Source: Mycteria americana
Lineage: Eukaryota; Chordata; Aves; Ciconiiformes; Ciconiidae
Direction of reading: 5' to 3'
Assembly: GCF_035582795.1 (NCBI RefSeq)
Contig: NC_134383.1
Span: forward strand, 937,501-1,001,500
DNA: 64,000 nt
Positions 34,641 to 45,420 of this stretch are shown one piece after another. Below the pieces are notes generated by a model, which saw nothing but the letters and a program-made list of their open reading frames with translations, was not told where the DNA came from and did no database searches. Position 1 is the first letter of the stretch. Each line of letters starts with the position of its first letter. The position numbers and the translations under genes are program-made.

Positions 34641-35358
34641 GCTTGCAAGGCAAGGCCGGGCCCGGGTGACGATTGCGTTTCGCCCCTCACCTGCCCCAGG
34701 AAGGCACGTGCAAAGCAAGGACTTGCCTCGGCGAGATGCCGGGGAGGAAAAGGCGCAGGCACGGCGGTGCCGGTGCCCAGCAGCGTGAAAGACGGTGCCT
34801 GGGAGGCAAGGCAGCCTGACGAGCAGCCTCCGCGCCATCCAGGCCGCGCTCAGCCTCGGGCACCCGGAGCAAACAAGAGTCGTGTTGGAAAAAACGTAAA
34901 GCGCCCGGCGCCTCTGATCAAGCCGGGCACAGACCGCTCCCTTCCTCCTGCATCGCTTCCGCGGCTCTGCCTCTGACTCACAGCGAACTCATCCTCCCCG
35001 ACAGCTAGACAGGAGCCCACCTCGCTTCCTTCACGCTGTAGTTCGGCATGTCCGTAGGGGCGCGGGCAGGCTGCAGAGACCCGACAGGATGGCGACGCTC
35101 CTGCCGCAAGAGGGGTCGAGCTCGCCTCCGTCCCTCTGCCCGAGCCGCCGGCTGGCGCCCGCCGCGGGGCCCGGCCCTGAACGTGCCTCTCCGTCGCCTC
35201 TGCGACGCCTCCGGGCGCGGCGTCGGGTACTGCTGATTTTCAGCCCCCCGAATCGATTCTCCGCGCCTGCCTCAGCCGTGGCCCCGGCGAGGTGTGACCC
35301 GGGGGGAGGCGAGGCTGGCAGACCTCATTCAGAGGTGTCGAATGGGCTTGTTTCGGCA

Positions 35359-35408
35359 CTAGATGTGTCTTAAAGTCAAATTAGAGACTGCGGCTAGATG
35401 TGTTTTAA
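35359..35408 (+). promoter_or_regulatory. Paired CTAGATGTGTYTTAA elements
   Basis: CTAGATGTGTCTTAA (35359-35373) and CTAGATGTGTTTTAA (35394-35408) differ at one base and lie 35 bp apart in the same orientation. A related AGGTGT sits just upstream (35333). TGTGT/GGTGT is similar to a T-box half-site, which is a possible but unproven reading. Confidence 0.4.
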
Positions 35409-36269
35409 GCAGGAATAGGTGTTTTCTCGCGTGCTCGCTCTTCCCTCGTGCAGTCGCAGGCAGCAGTGCTTTGAGGCAGCGCCCTGCGTGCCCCCAGCAC
35501 CCACAGAGCATCCCCAGGCTTAAACAGAAGCACGGCTTTGGGTGCAGGCCAAAGCTGGGCCGATTGCAGCCCCGGCCAGTATTTCTTTGTTGGCTTGGGA
35601 AGCAGCGGTTCACCAAGAGAGGAGCCACGCGCGGCGGCGTGCTCGGGCGCTGCGGTAACTATGCATTTTTTATTAAGCAAACGAGTTAAGGGGCATGTAC
35701 GACGCACGCAACGTGTCAGCACGCCCGCCGCTGCCACCTCCGATGACGAGGCGGCTGCCTGGGGCTGGAGTAAATTACTCATCCTCTCCCGCCCCGCTGC
35801 GTGTTTTTGCTAATATTTTGATGACTGTGCTCCTGCGAGGGCTTGGCTGCCGGGTGCCTCCGGCTCTGCTGACTCAGCCCCAATGCTGGGGACATCGGGG
35901 GACATCAGAGATGTCTGCTGCTTCCCCGCCCGCTCCGGCAAGACGGATATTCGGCCTCACGGGGCTCGTGCCACTGGCCGGTCCCTGGGACAGGAGGCAG
36001 GGAAAGCCAGCTCGCCGTGCCAGTCTCGCCGTCTAAAAGCCACCTGCAAAGCCTGGGAGGGAGAGGCTGCTCGGAGACGGGTTCCCGCGAGCATCCTCCC
36101 TCGCTCAGCCTGATGAACCATTTCGAACAGGCACCGGCAGCTCTTGGCTTCGTGCCTCAAGCCGTACCGCTCCCATTACAGTGTCGGGCAGGGTTAGGGC
36201 AGATTTTCCGGCAGCATAAGCCGGCAAAGCACTGCTGAGCTCTGCGGGGCTGAACACGCACGCCTTGGC

Positions 36270-36640
36270 TTTGCTTCGTTTGATCAGAGCAGGTTTTTAA
36301 AGAGAGACGCTGGAAATCAGAGGAGGGAGCTCGAAAGGGATCATCACCTAAATTGGCGCGGTGGTTAACAAGCCCCCCAAAATCTGCAGGATCCCTTCAC
36401 TGCGCTTAATTACACAGCAAATGGAATTGCAAATATTTACTCCAAATTAATGCCATGCAGGCATCACGGGGAAATCCCAGGGACGTTGCCTAGGGATCAC
36501 CTTAATGCCGTTCGCCGGAAAAGGAGGTCCTGAGCGGGTATTACACTAGCCAGAATGTTATAAACAAGTCTAACGGTTTGCTTTGCTTCCCCCCTCGACA
36601 GAACTCTTAATTATGTATCTTGCAAATGCGCTTGGAAAGT
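36270..36640. promoter_or_regulatory. AT-rich island, putative enhancer
   Basis: Contains CGCTTAATTACACAGC, GAATTGCAAATATTTACTCC and CCAAATTAATGCC within 60 bp (about 36403-36455), and CTCTTAATTATGTATC near 36604. Confidence 0.4.
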
Positions 36641-37129
36641 GGATTAGCCGCACCAGCTGCTCGCTACCACGGCCGAGCCTTTTCCGAAGCGTTTGTAGTG
36701 GCTCCAAAGCGTTATCCCCCTTCCCTGCCCCGCCGGCGCAGGCGTGCGAGGGGGAAGGACCCGCTCCGGGCCGGCGGGGAGATTAGCTGGGCTTTGTAGC
36801 CCAGCCGCGAGGTATTTCGCTGGAATTGGTCACAGCTGTCTCTGCTCACAAGTCGGGAATCGGGAGGGTTTGCACAAGGTTGGCTCGCTTTGTTGCACGC
36901 CTTGTTTTGCAGCAGCACGGCAGGAGAGAATACAGGAGAATTGCAAAACCAAACAAACGGCACATTAAGGGGATTTATCTCACCAGCCTGGCGGGACGAG
37001 CGTCTGCTCCTGCAAACCCTGGGGGGCTCAGGCCCCCCGTGGGAGCGGGCATCCTTCTGCGCAGCACAGCCCCTCCCGAGTCCCGGCCGCGCAAGAGGCT
37101 GGGAAGCCCCGGCCAGCGCCAGCGATCAC

Positions 37130-37210
37130 AGAGGATCATTTATTATTTACCATTACAGGACCCAACTTTTTTGTCCCGTGTTTATTCAGCGCTTGGCATA
37201 ACAACGCCCT
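37130..37210. promoter_or_regulatory. Short AT-richer segment
   Basis: CATTTATTATTTACCATTACAGG in otherwise CpG-rich DNA. The TTTACCATTACAG end resembles a splice acceptor, but no exon follows that I can recognise. Confidence 0.2.
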
Positions 37211-37419
37211 TGCACAATGCCGCCGCTGACTGGGACCCCGGGGACCGAGCAGTGCCCGGGCAGGAGAGGTGCCGTGCGCGCCTCGCGCGAGCACGTCGTG
37301 GCCAGCCCCCCACCCCGGGACGTCAGACACGCACCTACCGGCGTCCCTCGCTGCCTCGGCTCCTCTCCCACATTCGTCTCCGAGGAAGACGAGGAGCCGT
37401 CCTTTCAATAAGCTCCCGA

Positions 37420-37640
37420 GGACACCCATTAATAAAACGCTACTTATCTCTCCGTGCTCCGAAATCGCTAGGTGGGCAGCGCACCGTAATGGAACTTTTA
37501 GCTCAAGTAGCAATGACTTTGACCGTGCAAAATTACACTCTTTTCTGGCCAAATTAACTAGGTAATGCCTTGCATTAGTGTAAAATCCTCCATCAAACCA
37601 TGAAGGCTGCCGTTAAAAACACTCAAGGCCACAAAAGTAT
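37420..37640. promoter_or_regulatory. AT-richer island
   Basis: Includes CCCATTAATAAAACG, CAAAATTACACTC and CCAAATTAACTAGG, i.e. spaced homeodomain cores, just before a very CpG-rich block. Confidence 0.3.
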
Positions 37641-38320
37641 GGCGGGGGGGGGAGGCGGTCTGCTCGGTTAGCGGTCCGAGAGGCTGATTTTCCACCGCCT
37701 CGCGCCTCGTGCCAGCCCACACACGTGGGCAAAGCGAGGACAAAACTGCAGACGTCCTCGCTCAGGGGGAGCGGGCGCCGCCTGGCCCTGCCCTGCCCGG
37801 GCGATGCCGCGGGCACCGGCGGGCAGCCCAGGGCCACCCCGGGGCCCCGGCTCCCCTTGCCCAGCCCCGCCGCGGCCTCGCCCCTCCTTCGCTGCGCCCG
37901 CCGCTCCCGCCAGCTAACGAGGATTCACCTGCACGCGCAAGCGGGCTTCACGAGCAGCCTGGCAGACCGGCCCTCTCGGCTCAGCGCCGCCTCGGCGGTG
38001 CCGGCTGCAGCCTCGCCGCCACGGAGGCGGCGTTTTCGGCGGTCCCCGCCCACCCAGCCGCACGGCACCCGGGCCGTCACCCCTGCGCGCTTCCCTTCCC
38101 GCTGCCGGCAGCGCGCGCCTTCTCCTGCCCTCCCCCTTCTCCCCTGCCATTCGGCAGGTGGACAGCGGGAGCCGGCCGTTCCTGGGCGACCCAGGAAGCC
38201 TCAGCAGCTCCAGCAGAAGACGGCTGGGAGAAAGCACGGCGCCTCAGACGGAAGGACGCGCAGCCATCGGACGCGGCTTAACAAGGAGAACGCGACTTTC
38301 CTATTAACGCTCCCCGTCCG
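37640..38320. other. CpG-rich block
   Basis: About 680 bp of CpG-island-like DNA between two AT-rich islands. The 220-codon plus frame is Arg/Pro/Ala-rich with no recognised domain. Confidence 0.5.
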
Positions 38321-38379
38321 TGTGACACCAGAAAGGGGAAAGGGAAGAAACTGCCAAAGAGCTTATTTGTTTTGCAATT

Positions 38380-38760
38380 ACGGATGAAATAAAAAATTAC
38401 TTGGTCTAATTAGCCCTCTTTTAGTAAGAGAACCATGCAAAATAAACTCCATTTCATTATCAATGCCAGCGCAACTCTCTCTTGCGCTTTATACGTTTAA
38501 GTGAAAATGTGGAAGGTCAATTTGCTATGTAAATTTTCGCAAATTTGGCTAAACTAAAACGATTACCCTAATGTGTATGCAAATTAGCTTAATTGATAAT
38601 GACTTCTCTCGGTAACTTTAAAGAAGGGGGGGGGGATTATTCCAATTGTGACAATCCTCTAAAGTGTTTCTTTGCCCAATAAAGAAATGATATCTTGACA
38701 AATTAAAGAGAATATAATGAAATCAGATTAATTAACCCTAAGACCAATTAGCACATGCAA
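38380..38760. promoter_or_regulatory. AT-rich island with octamer, strongest enhancer candidate
   Basis: About 380 bp, very AT-rich, with GGTCTAATTAGCCC near 38402-38415, the exact octamer at 38577-38584 running into TAGCTTAATTGATAATG, CCAATTGTGACAATCC, and CAGATTAATTAACCC near 38724. A run of ten G (38626-38635) interrupts it. High site density and sharp edges make it the best candidate in the window. Confidence 0.45.
38577..38584 (+). promoter_or_regulatory. POU octamer ATGCAAAT
   Basis: An exact consensus octamer, followed at once by TAGCTTAATTGATAAT, which adds homeodomain cores. It lies in the middle of the 38380-38760 island. Confidence 0.5.
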
Positions 38761-39064
38761 AGAGAGAGGGAGAGATTTACAGAAGCAAAATTCACTACAG
38801 AAGACTACGGGAATTCATCACCTTTCATAAAGACGTTTACGTACCTTCATTTTCTGTGGAGTAACGAGGAGTTCTTTGGCCGATACAAGGGGTTTGCTTT
38901 GCAAATAGAGAGTTTGGCCAACCGGTGGGAAAGGAAACAAGCCTGGAGGTGACGGCATCTTCGAGGGATGAGCCCCTCGGTCTTCACGTCGCCGGAGCTG
39001 CGCCCGGAGGCCGGGGTGCGGGCGCTGCCCGTGGGCTGGTGCCCTCCCTCCCGGCTCCCTGCTC

Positions 39065-39083
39065 GGCAGGCAGCGCGGTGCAG
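39065..39083 (+). repeat. 19-bp direct repeat, left copy
   Basis: GGCAGGCAGCGCGGTGCAG occurs here and again, identically, at 39989-40007. The pair brackets the 905-bp TG...CA segment and is the best candidate for a target-site duplication in the window. The match stops exactly at 19 bases on both sides. Confidence 0.7.
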
Positions 39084-39988
39084 TGTTGCAAACGAGCGAT
39101 TTAGAGCGCTTACAAAATCACCCTCAACGGTATTAGCAAAAGTGGTTTTAATGTGATTTATACAAGCGCGACTTAACAAAGTTGGCTGGCAAGGTTCACT
39201 CTATTAATTACTGCGTGGAGGAAACAGACACAGGGGAACTGGGTTACTCTCAAGTTAGAACGATTCACAGAGAGACCGGGGATCCAAAAGGGTAGGGAGG
39301 ACCCTCCTGTTGAGTCACGAGGTTCAAAGCGGACCCCTTGCTTTCCAAACTCCTGATGGAGCTTAGGTGCAGCTAGGTCCAATCTTAGTCTCAGACTTGG
39401 ACAACGCTTTATGTCTAAGGGATTACGTATGCAAAATATATCAATGCAGCACGCAATCAAAGTTCCCAAGGCAAAATCAAAGTTACCACGCTACAAGGTT
39501 ATGCACGCTATCGGTCGCTTACCAAAGATCTGCCGCCGGTAAGAGGTCTCTCTGCTGCGAGGAGCAGCCTCGAGAGCTGTCCCCGCTCACGGGGAGATCA
39601 CCGCCGTGCAGCCGCGCTGCCTGGCAGGGAGAGCCCAAAGAAGGCTCCCTTTGCCTGTCATGTTTATAGATAAAGCGGTTGGCTCGTAGCCAAATCACAT
39701 GCAATAGGAAAGCGGCGCACGAGACTCCTTCTACCCACAACTTTCTTTGTTCCTTGATAAATGAGTCTTGGAAAAGCCACCCGCTCTTCAAGTGTCAATC
39801 GCACGAGCAGTGTCCCAGGCTCACGCGCACCAATGCTCGCTGTGCCGCTCCGCTTCTTTGTGGGTTCTCGGGGAGCAGATGGGGACCAGAGGAGTTCTTG
39901 GCCCGGCCACGGCTCAGGTCTTTGCCTCCTTTGGAGCCTGCACCAAACCATTGCTAGTTTGGTTAAGAGGGCGAGCGCATCCATCGCA
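39084..39988. mobile_element. Probable LTR-type insertion flanked by 19-bp direct repeats
   Basis: A 905-bp segment begins TGTTGCAAACG and ends CATCCATCGCA, so it has TG...CA ends. It lies exactly between two identical 19-bp direct repeats (39065-39083 and 39989-40007). Removing the segment and one repeat restores a smooth GC-rich sequence. The interior is much less GC-rich than the flanks and lacks the low-complexity character of its neighbours. On the minus strand an AT-rich TATA-like patch lies near 39432-39443. I have a vague memory of this sequence as an interspersed avian LTR, but I cannot name it. A 19-bp duplication is too long for ordinary retroviral integration (4-6 bp), so either the real ends differ slightly or the copy was inserted by another mechanism. 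Orientation is probably minus. No coding domain is visible. Confidence 0.5.
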
Positions 39989-40007
39989 GGCAGGCAGCGC
40001 GGTGCAG
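39989..40007 (+). repeat. 19-bp direct repeat, right copy
   Basis: Exact second copy of the 19-mer at 39065-39083. It is followed by more GCAGG-type low-complexity sequence, so part of the match could come from simple-sequence similarity, but 19 of 19 identity at the edges of a compositionally distinct insert is unlikely by chance. Confidence 0.7.
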
Positions 40008-40129
40008 GCAGCAGGCTGGCTGGACCAGACCGCAGGGCTTTTCCTGGCGCCAGCCCAGCGCGGACCGAAACGCCCGACCCCGGCGCATCTCTGCTCGGCT
40101 GCCCACAGTGCGCGGGGAACGTTAATTAC

Positions 40130-40370
40130 ACCGAAACGGGAAGCAGCAACTCAAAACTCTCCCTGCTACCACTATAAAACTCACATGAAGTAATAAAAAT
40201 AATTACCAGCAACACCGTATGTAATATCCTTCTGTGTCATCTCTCTCCTGTTGGTAATAAAGCTACCTAACAAATTAACTGTAAGGGAGGGCCCGTTTAT
40301 TTACCTTGTAATTAGACTGTGCTGGAAAATGCTTCATGTGAAACGTTCATATGAAACCCTCGTATGGAGG
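40130..40370. promoter_or_regulatory. AT-rich island, putative regulatory
   Basis: Contains AAGTAATAAAAATAATTACC, TTGGTAATAAAGC and CCTTGTAATTAGACTG, with sharp transition to the CCCAG-rich GC block on the right. Confidence 0.35.
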
Positions 40371-40514
40371 GGTATAAACTGGGGAGGGCCAGCGTGCGGC
40401 AGGGTCCCCGTGCGGGCGCCGGCAAAGCTCTGCAGAACCGAAGGTGCTTGGGAAGCAGCACCCGGGCAGCTCCCCGGGACCCCGCACTGGGAGCCCCCGG
40501 GACCCCACAGCGTT

Positions 40515-40541
40515 CCCAGCCCAGCCCAGCCCAGCCCAGCC
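40515..40541 (+). repeat. CCCAG pentanucleotide repeat
   Basis: Five perfect CCCAG units followed by CC. This is a small GC-rich microsatellite inside a GC-rich block. Confidence 0.9.
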
Positions 40542-41029
40542 CGCCGCCATCCCCACCCCACCTCGGGCACGCCCGGCGCCCGGCTCACACCCGCGAGGTT
40601 AACGCTGTGCCACCGGCGCGGCAAAACCCATCCGTTTCTAGAAATCGCTCCGACACTGCTTTCTGACCTACGTTAGGCTGCGGCATTTATAAAAGTAAAT
40701 CCGTTGTGCTATTAAACTCGGCTCGCAGCCCTTCTTTGCTCGCAGCCCCGCTCATCCCCTGCCGCAAGCAAGCGCGCGCTGCGCCCCGATGGTAGTGCTG
40801 CCGAGGGACCGAGCCGAGGGGCTGGCTCGGCACTGGCACCCATCCACATACGTGGGTGTCCGCAGACTTTCTCTTCGGCTGGTGCGTTCGCCCCCTCCCT
40901 TGGACCCTGGCAGAGCCGGAGGCCGAGCAGGGAAGCCTTTTGCTCCATCTGTTTCACCGCAGTCGGTTCTGCACCGTGTCTCCCGGTTCGTTGGTACCTT
41001 TAGAGCATCTCGTTGGCATCACGCGTGAG

Positions 41030-41560
41030 CTCGGATAGGAAAGGAGCAAACAAGCTGGTCAGATAAACACCCTGAAGAGGGCCTGTCTTTCCACCCTCCT
41101 TTTTTTTTGCCACCCTCCTTTCTCTCTCTTTTTTTTTTTTTTGGCATTTTGTTGTCTACAAAGACAAACAGCAAGAAGGAGAGAAAAGCTGCGCCTTCAG
41201 ATCATCAGCAGAAATCTCTCCTCGCTCCGTTCGCCTGGGCGATTTGTTAAACTGTAAAACATTAAAGGAAGGACGGGGCGGGGGAGATGTGTTTTTTCGA
41301 CTTTGTCTCTCATTTGTTAATTGTGCTCATCAGTGAACGTAATTTGTGGCAGAGATGGGGGAGCGAAAAAACCCAAGCAAGGAGCTGATCATATGCAGGG
41401 GAAATAACTCAGATGTGAAAATACTTCAGACTGGGAGATTGCACTATTTCTTCACACAAGTGTCCTGCTGTGCTTCAGAAATGCAGTGATTTAATGAGCT
41501 GCTGCAAAGGTGTTTGTTATTAAGGAATCCTGTCTCTGGGTATTCTCCCCCGTGCGATGA
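41030..41560. promoter_or_regulatory. CpG-poor, pyrimidine-tract-led segment
   Basis: About 530 bp of moderate GC with pyrimidine tracts at 41099-41142, CATTTGTTAATTGTGCTC near 41313, and ATCATATGCAGG. No repeat family was recognised. Possible conserved non-coding DNA. Confidence 0.3.
41099..41142 (+). repeat. Pyrimidine-rich tract with a small duplication
   Basis: The motif CCACCCTCCTTT occurs twice, each followed by T-rich or CT-rich sequence, giving a pure pyrimidine stretch except for one GCCA spacer. It opens the AT-rich segment that runs to about 41560. Confidence 0.8.
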
Positions 41561-41744
41561 GGACGGAGCCCGGCAGAAGTTCTGACTCGGCGCCTTATTA
41601 AAGATTTAGAGGCTCTTCCCTCCCGCTCCCGGCTCCGAAGCGCCTTTTGAATCCGTTCCAGAATTAAACACGGTACAAGCCGAGCGGGGGCTTGTTCGAC
41701 GCAGATGCCGAGTGAGAGTTAAGAAGAAATTAGAAAGGCATTTG

Positions 41745-42480
41745 TGTTAACAGATGTTCCTCCTCTCTGCCTTGGATCGGCGGCGAGCGGGGCCGGTGGC
41801 GCGGAGCCTGGCAAGAGCGGCAGAGGGGAGCGGGGGCAGCCGGGGGGCTGGCGGCCCCTGCCCAAACCCCGCAGGGTGCCTGCGGAGGGGAGCGGGGGCT
41901 GAGGAGCCCCTCGGGTTGCCCCGAATATCCCCTGCGTGCCGCGGAGCCTGGCACGAGGGCGTGCGTCCCCGCCGATGGCTCGGCTGGATGGGGAGCGACA
42001 GCAGAGCCCTGCACAGCTTACAGAAATTTCCCCCCCGCCCCGAGAGCACAGTCACACTGGCAAAGCCTCGGAGAAGGACAGACGCCCTCTGCCCGGTTAG
42101 TGCCCGTGCACCGCGCCGCCCACCCTGGCCCGCTCCCCCGGCCCGGCTGGGATGCGGTGCCAGGGACCGGTGGGACCATCCCGCCATCCCCGCCTGTGCC
42201 ACCGACCCTCCCGGCCGGACGACCTCCGTCCGTCCCGCTACACCCGGGCAATCAGAAGCGCCCTCCGCAGCCGGCAGGCTCAGCCTCCAGCACCCGCACC
42301 CCCCCGGCTGCTGCAGGGCGTCCCGGCCCCGGCTCTGCCACCCAGCCCCGGTGCCGGCTGAGCAGGTCACCAAAGCCCCCTCGGCATCGGGAACGCAAAC
42401 ACCACCGAGGACGATGGAGAAGCCTCTGCCGCGCCCCAGACCCCCGGCGCTTTTGAACCCGCGCCACGCAGCGCGTCTGC
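41745..42480. other. CpG-rich block with 300-codon frames on both strands
   Basis: A 321-codon plus frame (41754-42719) and a 311-codon minus frame (41747-42682) cover the same DNA. Mutual antisense openness with biased composition is the pattern of stop-poor GC-rich DNA, not of a gene. Confidence 0.55.
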
Positions 42481-42539
42481 TCTGGCTGCTGGGCTGGAGC
42501 GGAGCATTCCTGCTTTCGAGTCGCTGGAGCGCTGCTATT

Positions 42540-43030
42540 ACTGCGAGGCTAAGCAGCGCTAATGGAGAACGCCTTCCAAGTTTCATTTTCCTCTGTAATG
42601 GAAAATGCAAGAGCGAGATTTCGGTCTGCGAGCACTTCTCTGAAAAAACAAATATCTTTATTGGCACTGGACAGCCTGCCAATCAGGCACAAAATTGCTG
42701 GCTTCTCTTTCTCCCCTGAAGGAATGCCTCTGCATACAAAGATACCGGAAAAACTTCAGGGCCCGGAGGATAAAAGGGCCTTCTCTGCCTTTCAGCGGGT
42801 GATTTGCAATGCATTGCTTCAGCATAATTTCCCATCTCCACCGCTCACAAAGGAAGCTCTGTTGCTATCTGTGAGTTTAATAATTTCTCTTCCCTACACC
42901 TTGCATTCATAATGCATCTTTCAACACCTCGGCTCCTGCTCTCCAACTGGGCTGCAGCTCTGCCTGAGCTCTCCCTCTTAGTTAGAGCTAAAGCGGTAAT
43001 AAAAACAGCCTTAACATTCAAAAGACATCT
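42540..43030. promoter_or_regulatory. CpG-poor island with long open frame
   Basis: About 490 bp of balanced composition with CGCTAATGGAG, GAGTTTAATAATTTC, GCGGTAATAAAAAC and GCATTGCTTCAGC. A 116-codon open frame (42562-42912, plus) has an unbiased composition but matches no family I know and lacks supporting splice or promoter signals, so I treat the segment as non-coding. Confidence 0.3.
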
Positions 43031-43430
43031 TGAGCCAGGGAGCGGGCGGGATGCTCGTCTGGAGGAGGGAAGCAGCAGGCAGCACGGACGGCCCCGCCGA
43101 TACCGGCTCCCGGCGCTGCAGCGCGCGCGCCCGCGAGCTCTCCGCCCCTCGGTCCCACCCGCGGGTGCCTCTGCAGGGACGCCGTCTGGACGAGCACCCC
43201 TCGTCCCAGGCAGCCGTGGGCCGCGGCGGTCCCCGCTCCGGCTCTCGTAGCGACGAGGAGGGGCGAGGAGCGGCAGCTCTGGTGAAGCACAGCGTTCTTC
43301 ACCTCCGGTCCCCCCCGAGTCCTTGGCACGCCCACCCAGGGCCGAGCCGGTTGCACGGTGTTGTCCGTCTTGGGCTCTTTGGACCGCAGCAAGCGGGCCT
43401 GCGCCATCCCGAGAGGGAAACGGCCGGAAA
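43030..43430. other. CpG-rich block
   Basis: CpG-dense. Open frames are artefacts. No repeat or gene recognised. Confidence 0.45.
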
Positions 43431-43439
43431 CTCATCACC

Positions 43440-43640
43440 ACCTGCTTTCAGACGGGGGATTTGCATAAGTTATTCCCCAAAGCCTTCAGTCCCCACAGGA
43501 CGTATTCTTTATCCATTTAGCCGGGAACGCAACTATTAAGAGCCCGCAGACATACAGCGTTTGCAAAATTAGCACAAAGAGGCTCCAAATAACCCATAAA
43601 TCCATCTGTTACACGAGCCATGCCTGATCATCTCTTCTCC
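43440..43640. promoter_or_regulatory. AT-richer island
   Basis: Includes GGGATTTGCATAAG (octamer-like ATTTGCAT at 43459-43466), GCAAAATTAGCAC and AACCCATAAATCC. Confidence 0.35.
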
Positions 43641-44019
43641 CTTTAGCTTTCCAAGGGGAAACGCTACGGTTCCTCCAGCAACGGGCAGCGAGCGTTCCTC
43701 ATGCGGCCCCAGCACGAAACCCCCTGTTCCCCAGCCTGGGAAAGGTGAATCGAAGAGAAGTCCGCTCCAAAACTCGTGAGCAATCGCTGCTCTTCAGCCA
43801 GCGCCCGCGCAGGGACCTTTGCAATTGCGGCACGAAGTAAATGCGTCTTGACTTCCTCTCACCAGCGCCTGACCCTTTTATATCAAAACGCACCCAAAGG
43901 CTTCCCCCGTATCAGGCAGGAGCTCTTTCATAGCCGTCAGGAGACGAAGCTGCTCTTTTATTTATCAGGAGGGTCCTTACAAAGTTTGGCCCGAGTCCCC
44001 GGGGAAGCGAGGTGACCGT

Positions 44020-45205
44020 GCTGCCTCGCCTGCGAGCGTCCCCGGCGGTGCCGCCCCACCGCTCGCCCCGGCCGGGCTATTCAGCGTGAGATTTGGGGTT
44101 TCCCCTTCAAGCAAGCGGGGCGGCAATCGAGCGGATCTGTGGCGGGGCAGCGGCCGGGCGGAGGACAGCAGCAGCCCCCGGCCTCCAGGGCGAGCTCCCA
44201 CCCGGGGCTGGCGGAGCACGCACGCAGCCGGCGTCTCTGGCGAAACCGTGGTCCCCAGCAGCGCCCGGCACCGCAGCCGCCTCGCAGAGCCGGACTGCTA
44301 CTCGGCCGCGCTCCTCGGCCCCCGAGAGCCGCCCCTGCCCCGGCCTGCAGCTCTGCGGCACCCAGAGCCCCGCCGACGGCACGCACGCCTGCGGCAGCTT
44401 GCAAGGAAGCGCGCGTTGGGCCGTTCTGCACGGGTACAAAGTTCTGCAAAAACGTTACATTATTCATCTGCCGGAGCTCTCTCGCCCTCTGCTCGCTGTG
44501 CGGACGGATCGTTAATTATCTCCAGTATACAATGCAGGCGGCCGAAGGCACAGCCAAAACCAGGCGGAAGAACTGCCGGTGCCCCCCACCCGCTCCCCCG
44601 CTTCGCTGCCCGCCCGTCTGCAAGCGGGACGAGACCCCGTCCCGAGGAGACCCCGGGCCCAAATCAACACCGCGCGGACCGCAGTGACTTTCTTTATGTA
44701 TTTTAGGTACAGTTCGGTGTGAAGCACAACTGTACACACATAAATAATTCAGACCGCTAAAGACTGCTGCAGAGGCGACTTTCCTGGGGATTTAATGTTC
44801 GCATCCCTCACGTTCCTGCCACAGCAAAAAAGAAAAATTACAAATTGATCTACGAGACCGGACTCCCCTCTCCTACTCCTTTGCGGCTGCTTTATAAACA
44901 CCGGCTGAGCCCTCGCCGGGCTGGGCGTAGCCTGCGGGGCTGCGGGCAGGGGACAGGCAGCTGCGAGGCTGCCCGGGACAGCCGGCGCTGGGGTGGCCGT
45001 GCGCCGCGGCACCGGGTCCGTGCGGCTCCCCGGAGGCCTTTGGCTCCAACAAGAGCCCAGACGGCTCCCCGTGCTGGGGACCCGCCGCCCAGGCGGAGCG
45101 GCCGGTCACACCGGAGCCTGCTCCTCGCTCCCTCCTGCTCCTGGGGCCTCTCACGCAGTCCCCGGCATCTTCCTTCTCGAGGGGCAAGTCCCTGGTGCAT
45201 CCTCG
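44020..45205. other. CpG-rich blocks around a short AT-rich spacer
   Basis: CpG-dense DNA (44020-44690 and 44880-45205) separated by a short AT-richer stretch (44690-44870). No domain recognised in any frame. Ends abruptly at the LINE endonuclease fragment. Confidence 0.45.
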
Positions 45206-45209
45206 CAGC

Positions 45210-45420
45210 GTAATTGTGAAATTATTATGGTTGGTGATTTTAATTTAAATTGGATGGAGAAATGTTGTACTGCGGCTGACTCATTTGCTATGGATTTTCA
45301 CTTAACCAAATTGATTAGTCAACCAACCAGACTTAACTTGAAAGTTGTAATCATTCATTATTAGATCTAATTTTCACGTCGCTCCCAGACTACGTTCAGA
45401 AATTGAACTGCAAAGACTTT
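45210..45420 (+). mobile_element. Fragment of a LINE endonuclease domain
   Basis: The plus strand reads CEIIMVGDFNLNW from about 45213 and stays open through LTKLISQPTRLNLK. A single frameshift near 45344-45350 moves it to SLLDLIFTSLPDYVQK, ending near 45405. GDFN carries conserved catalytic Asp and Asn residues of apurinic-type endonucleases of non-LTR retrotransposons. The PTR...(S)LLDLIFT block is the usual next conserved segment in the CR1/L2/Jockey superfamily. The rest of the element is absent on both sides. The fragment is strongly AT-rich with sharp edges against GC-rich DNA. So much readable protein after such decay suggests slow change, possibly because the DNA gained a regulatory role. 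The family assignment below superfamily level is open. Confidence 0.75.

Noticed and set aside
41747..42719. 321-codon plus and 311-codon minus frames as genes
   Set aside because: They cover the same DNA on opposite strands with mirror-image bias. At most one could be real, and neither has a recognisable domain.
42562..42912. 116-codon frame of balanced composition as a small protein
   Set aside because: No family match that I recognise, no splice or initiation support. The DNA looks like a conserved-type non-coding island.
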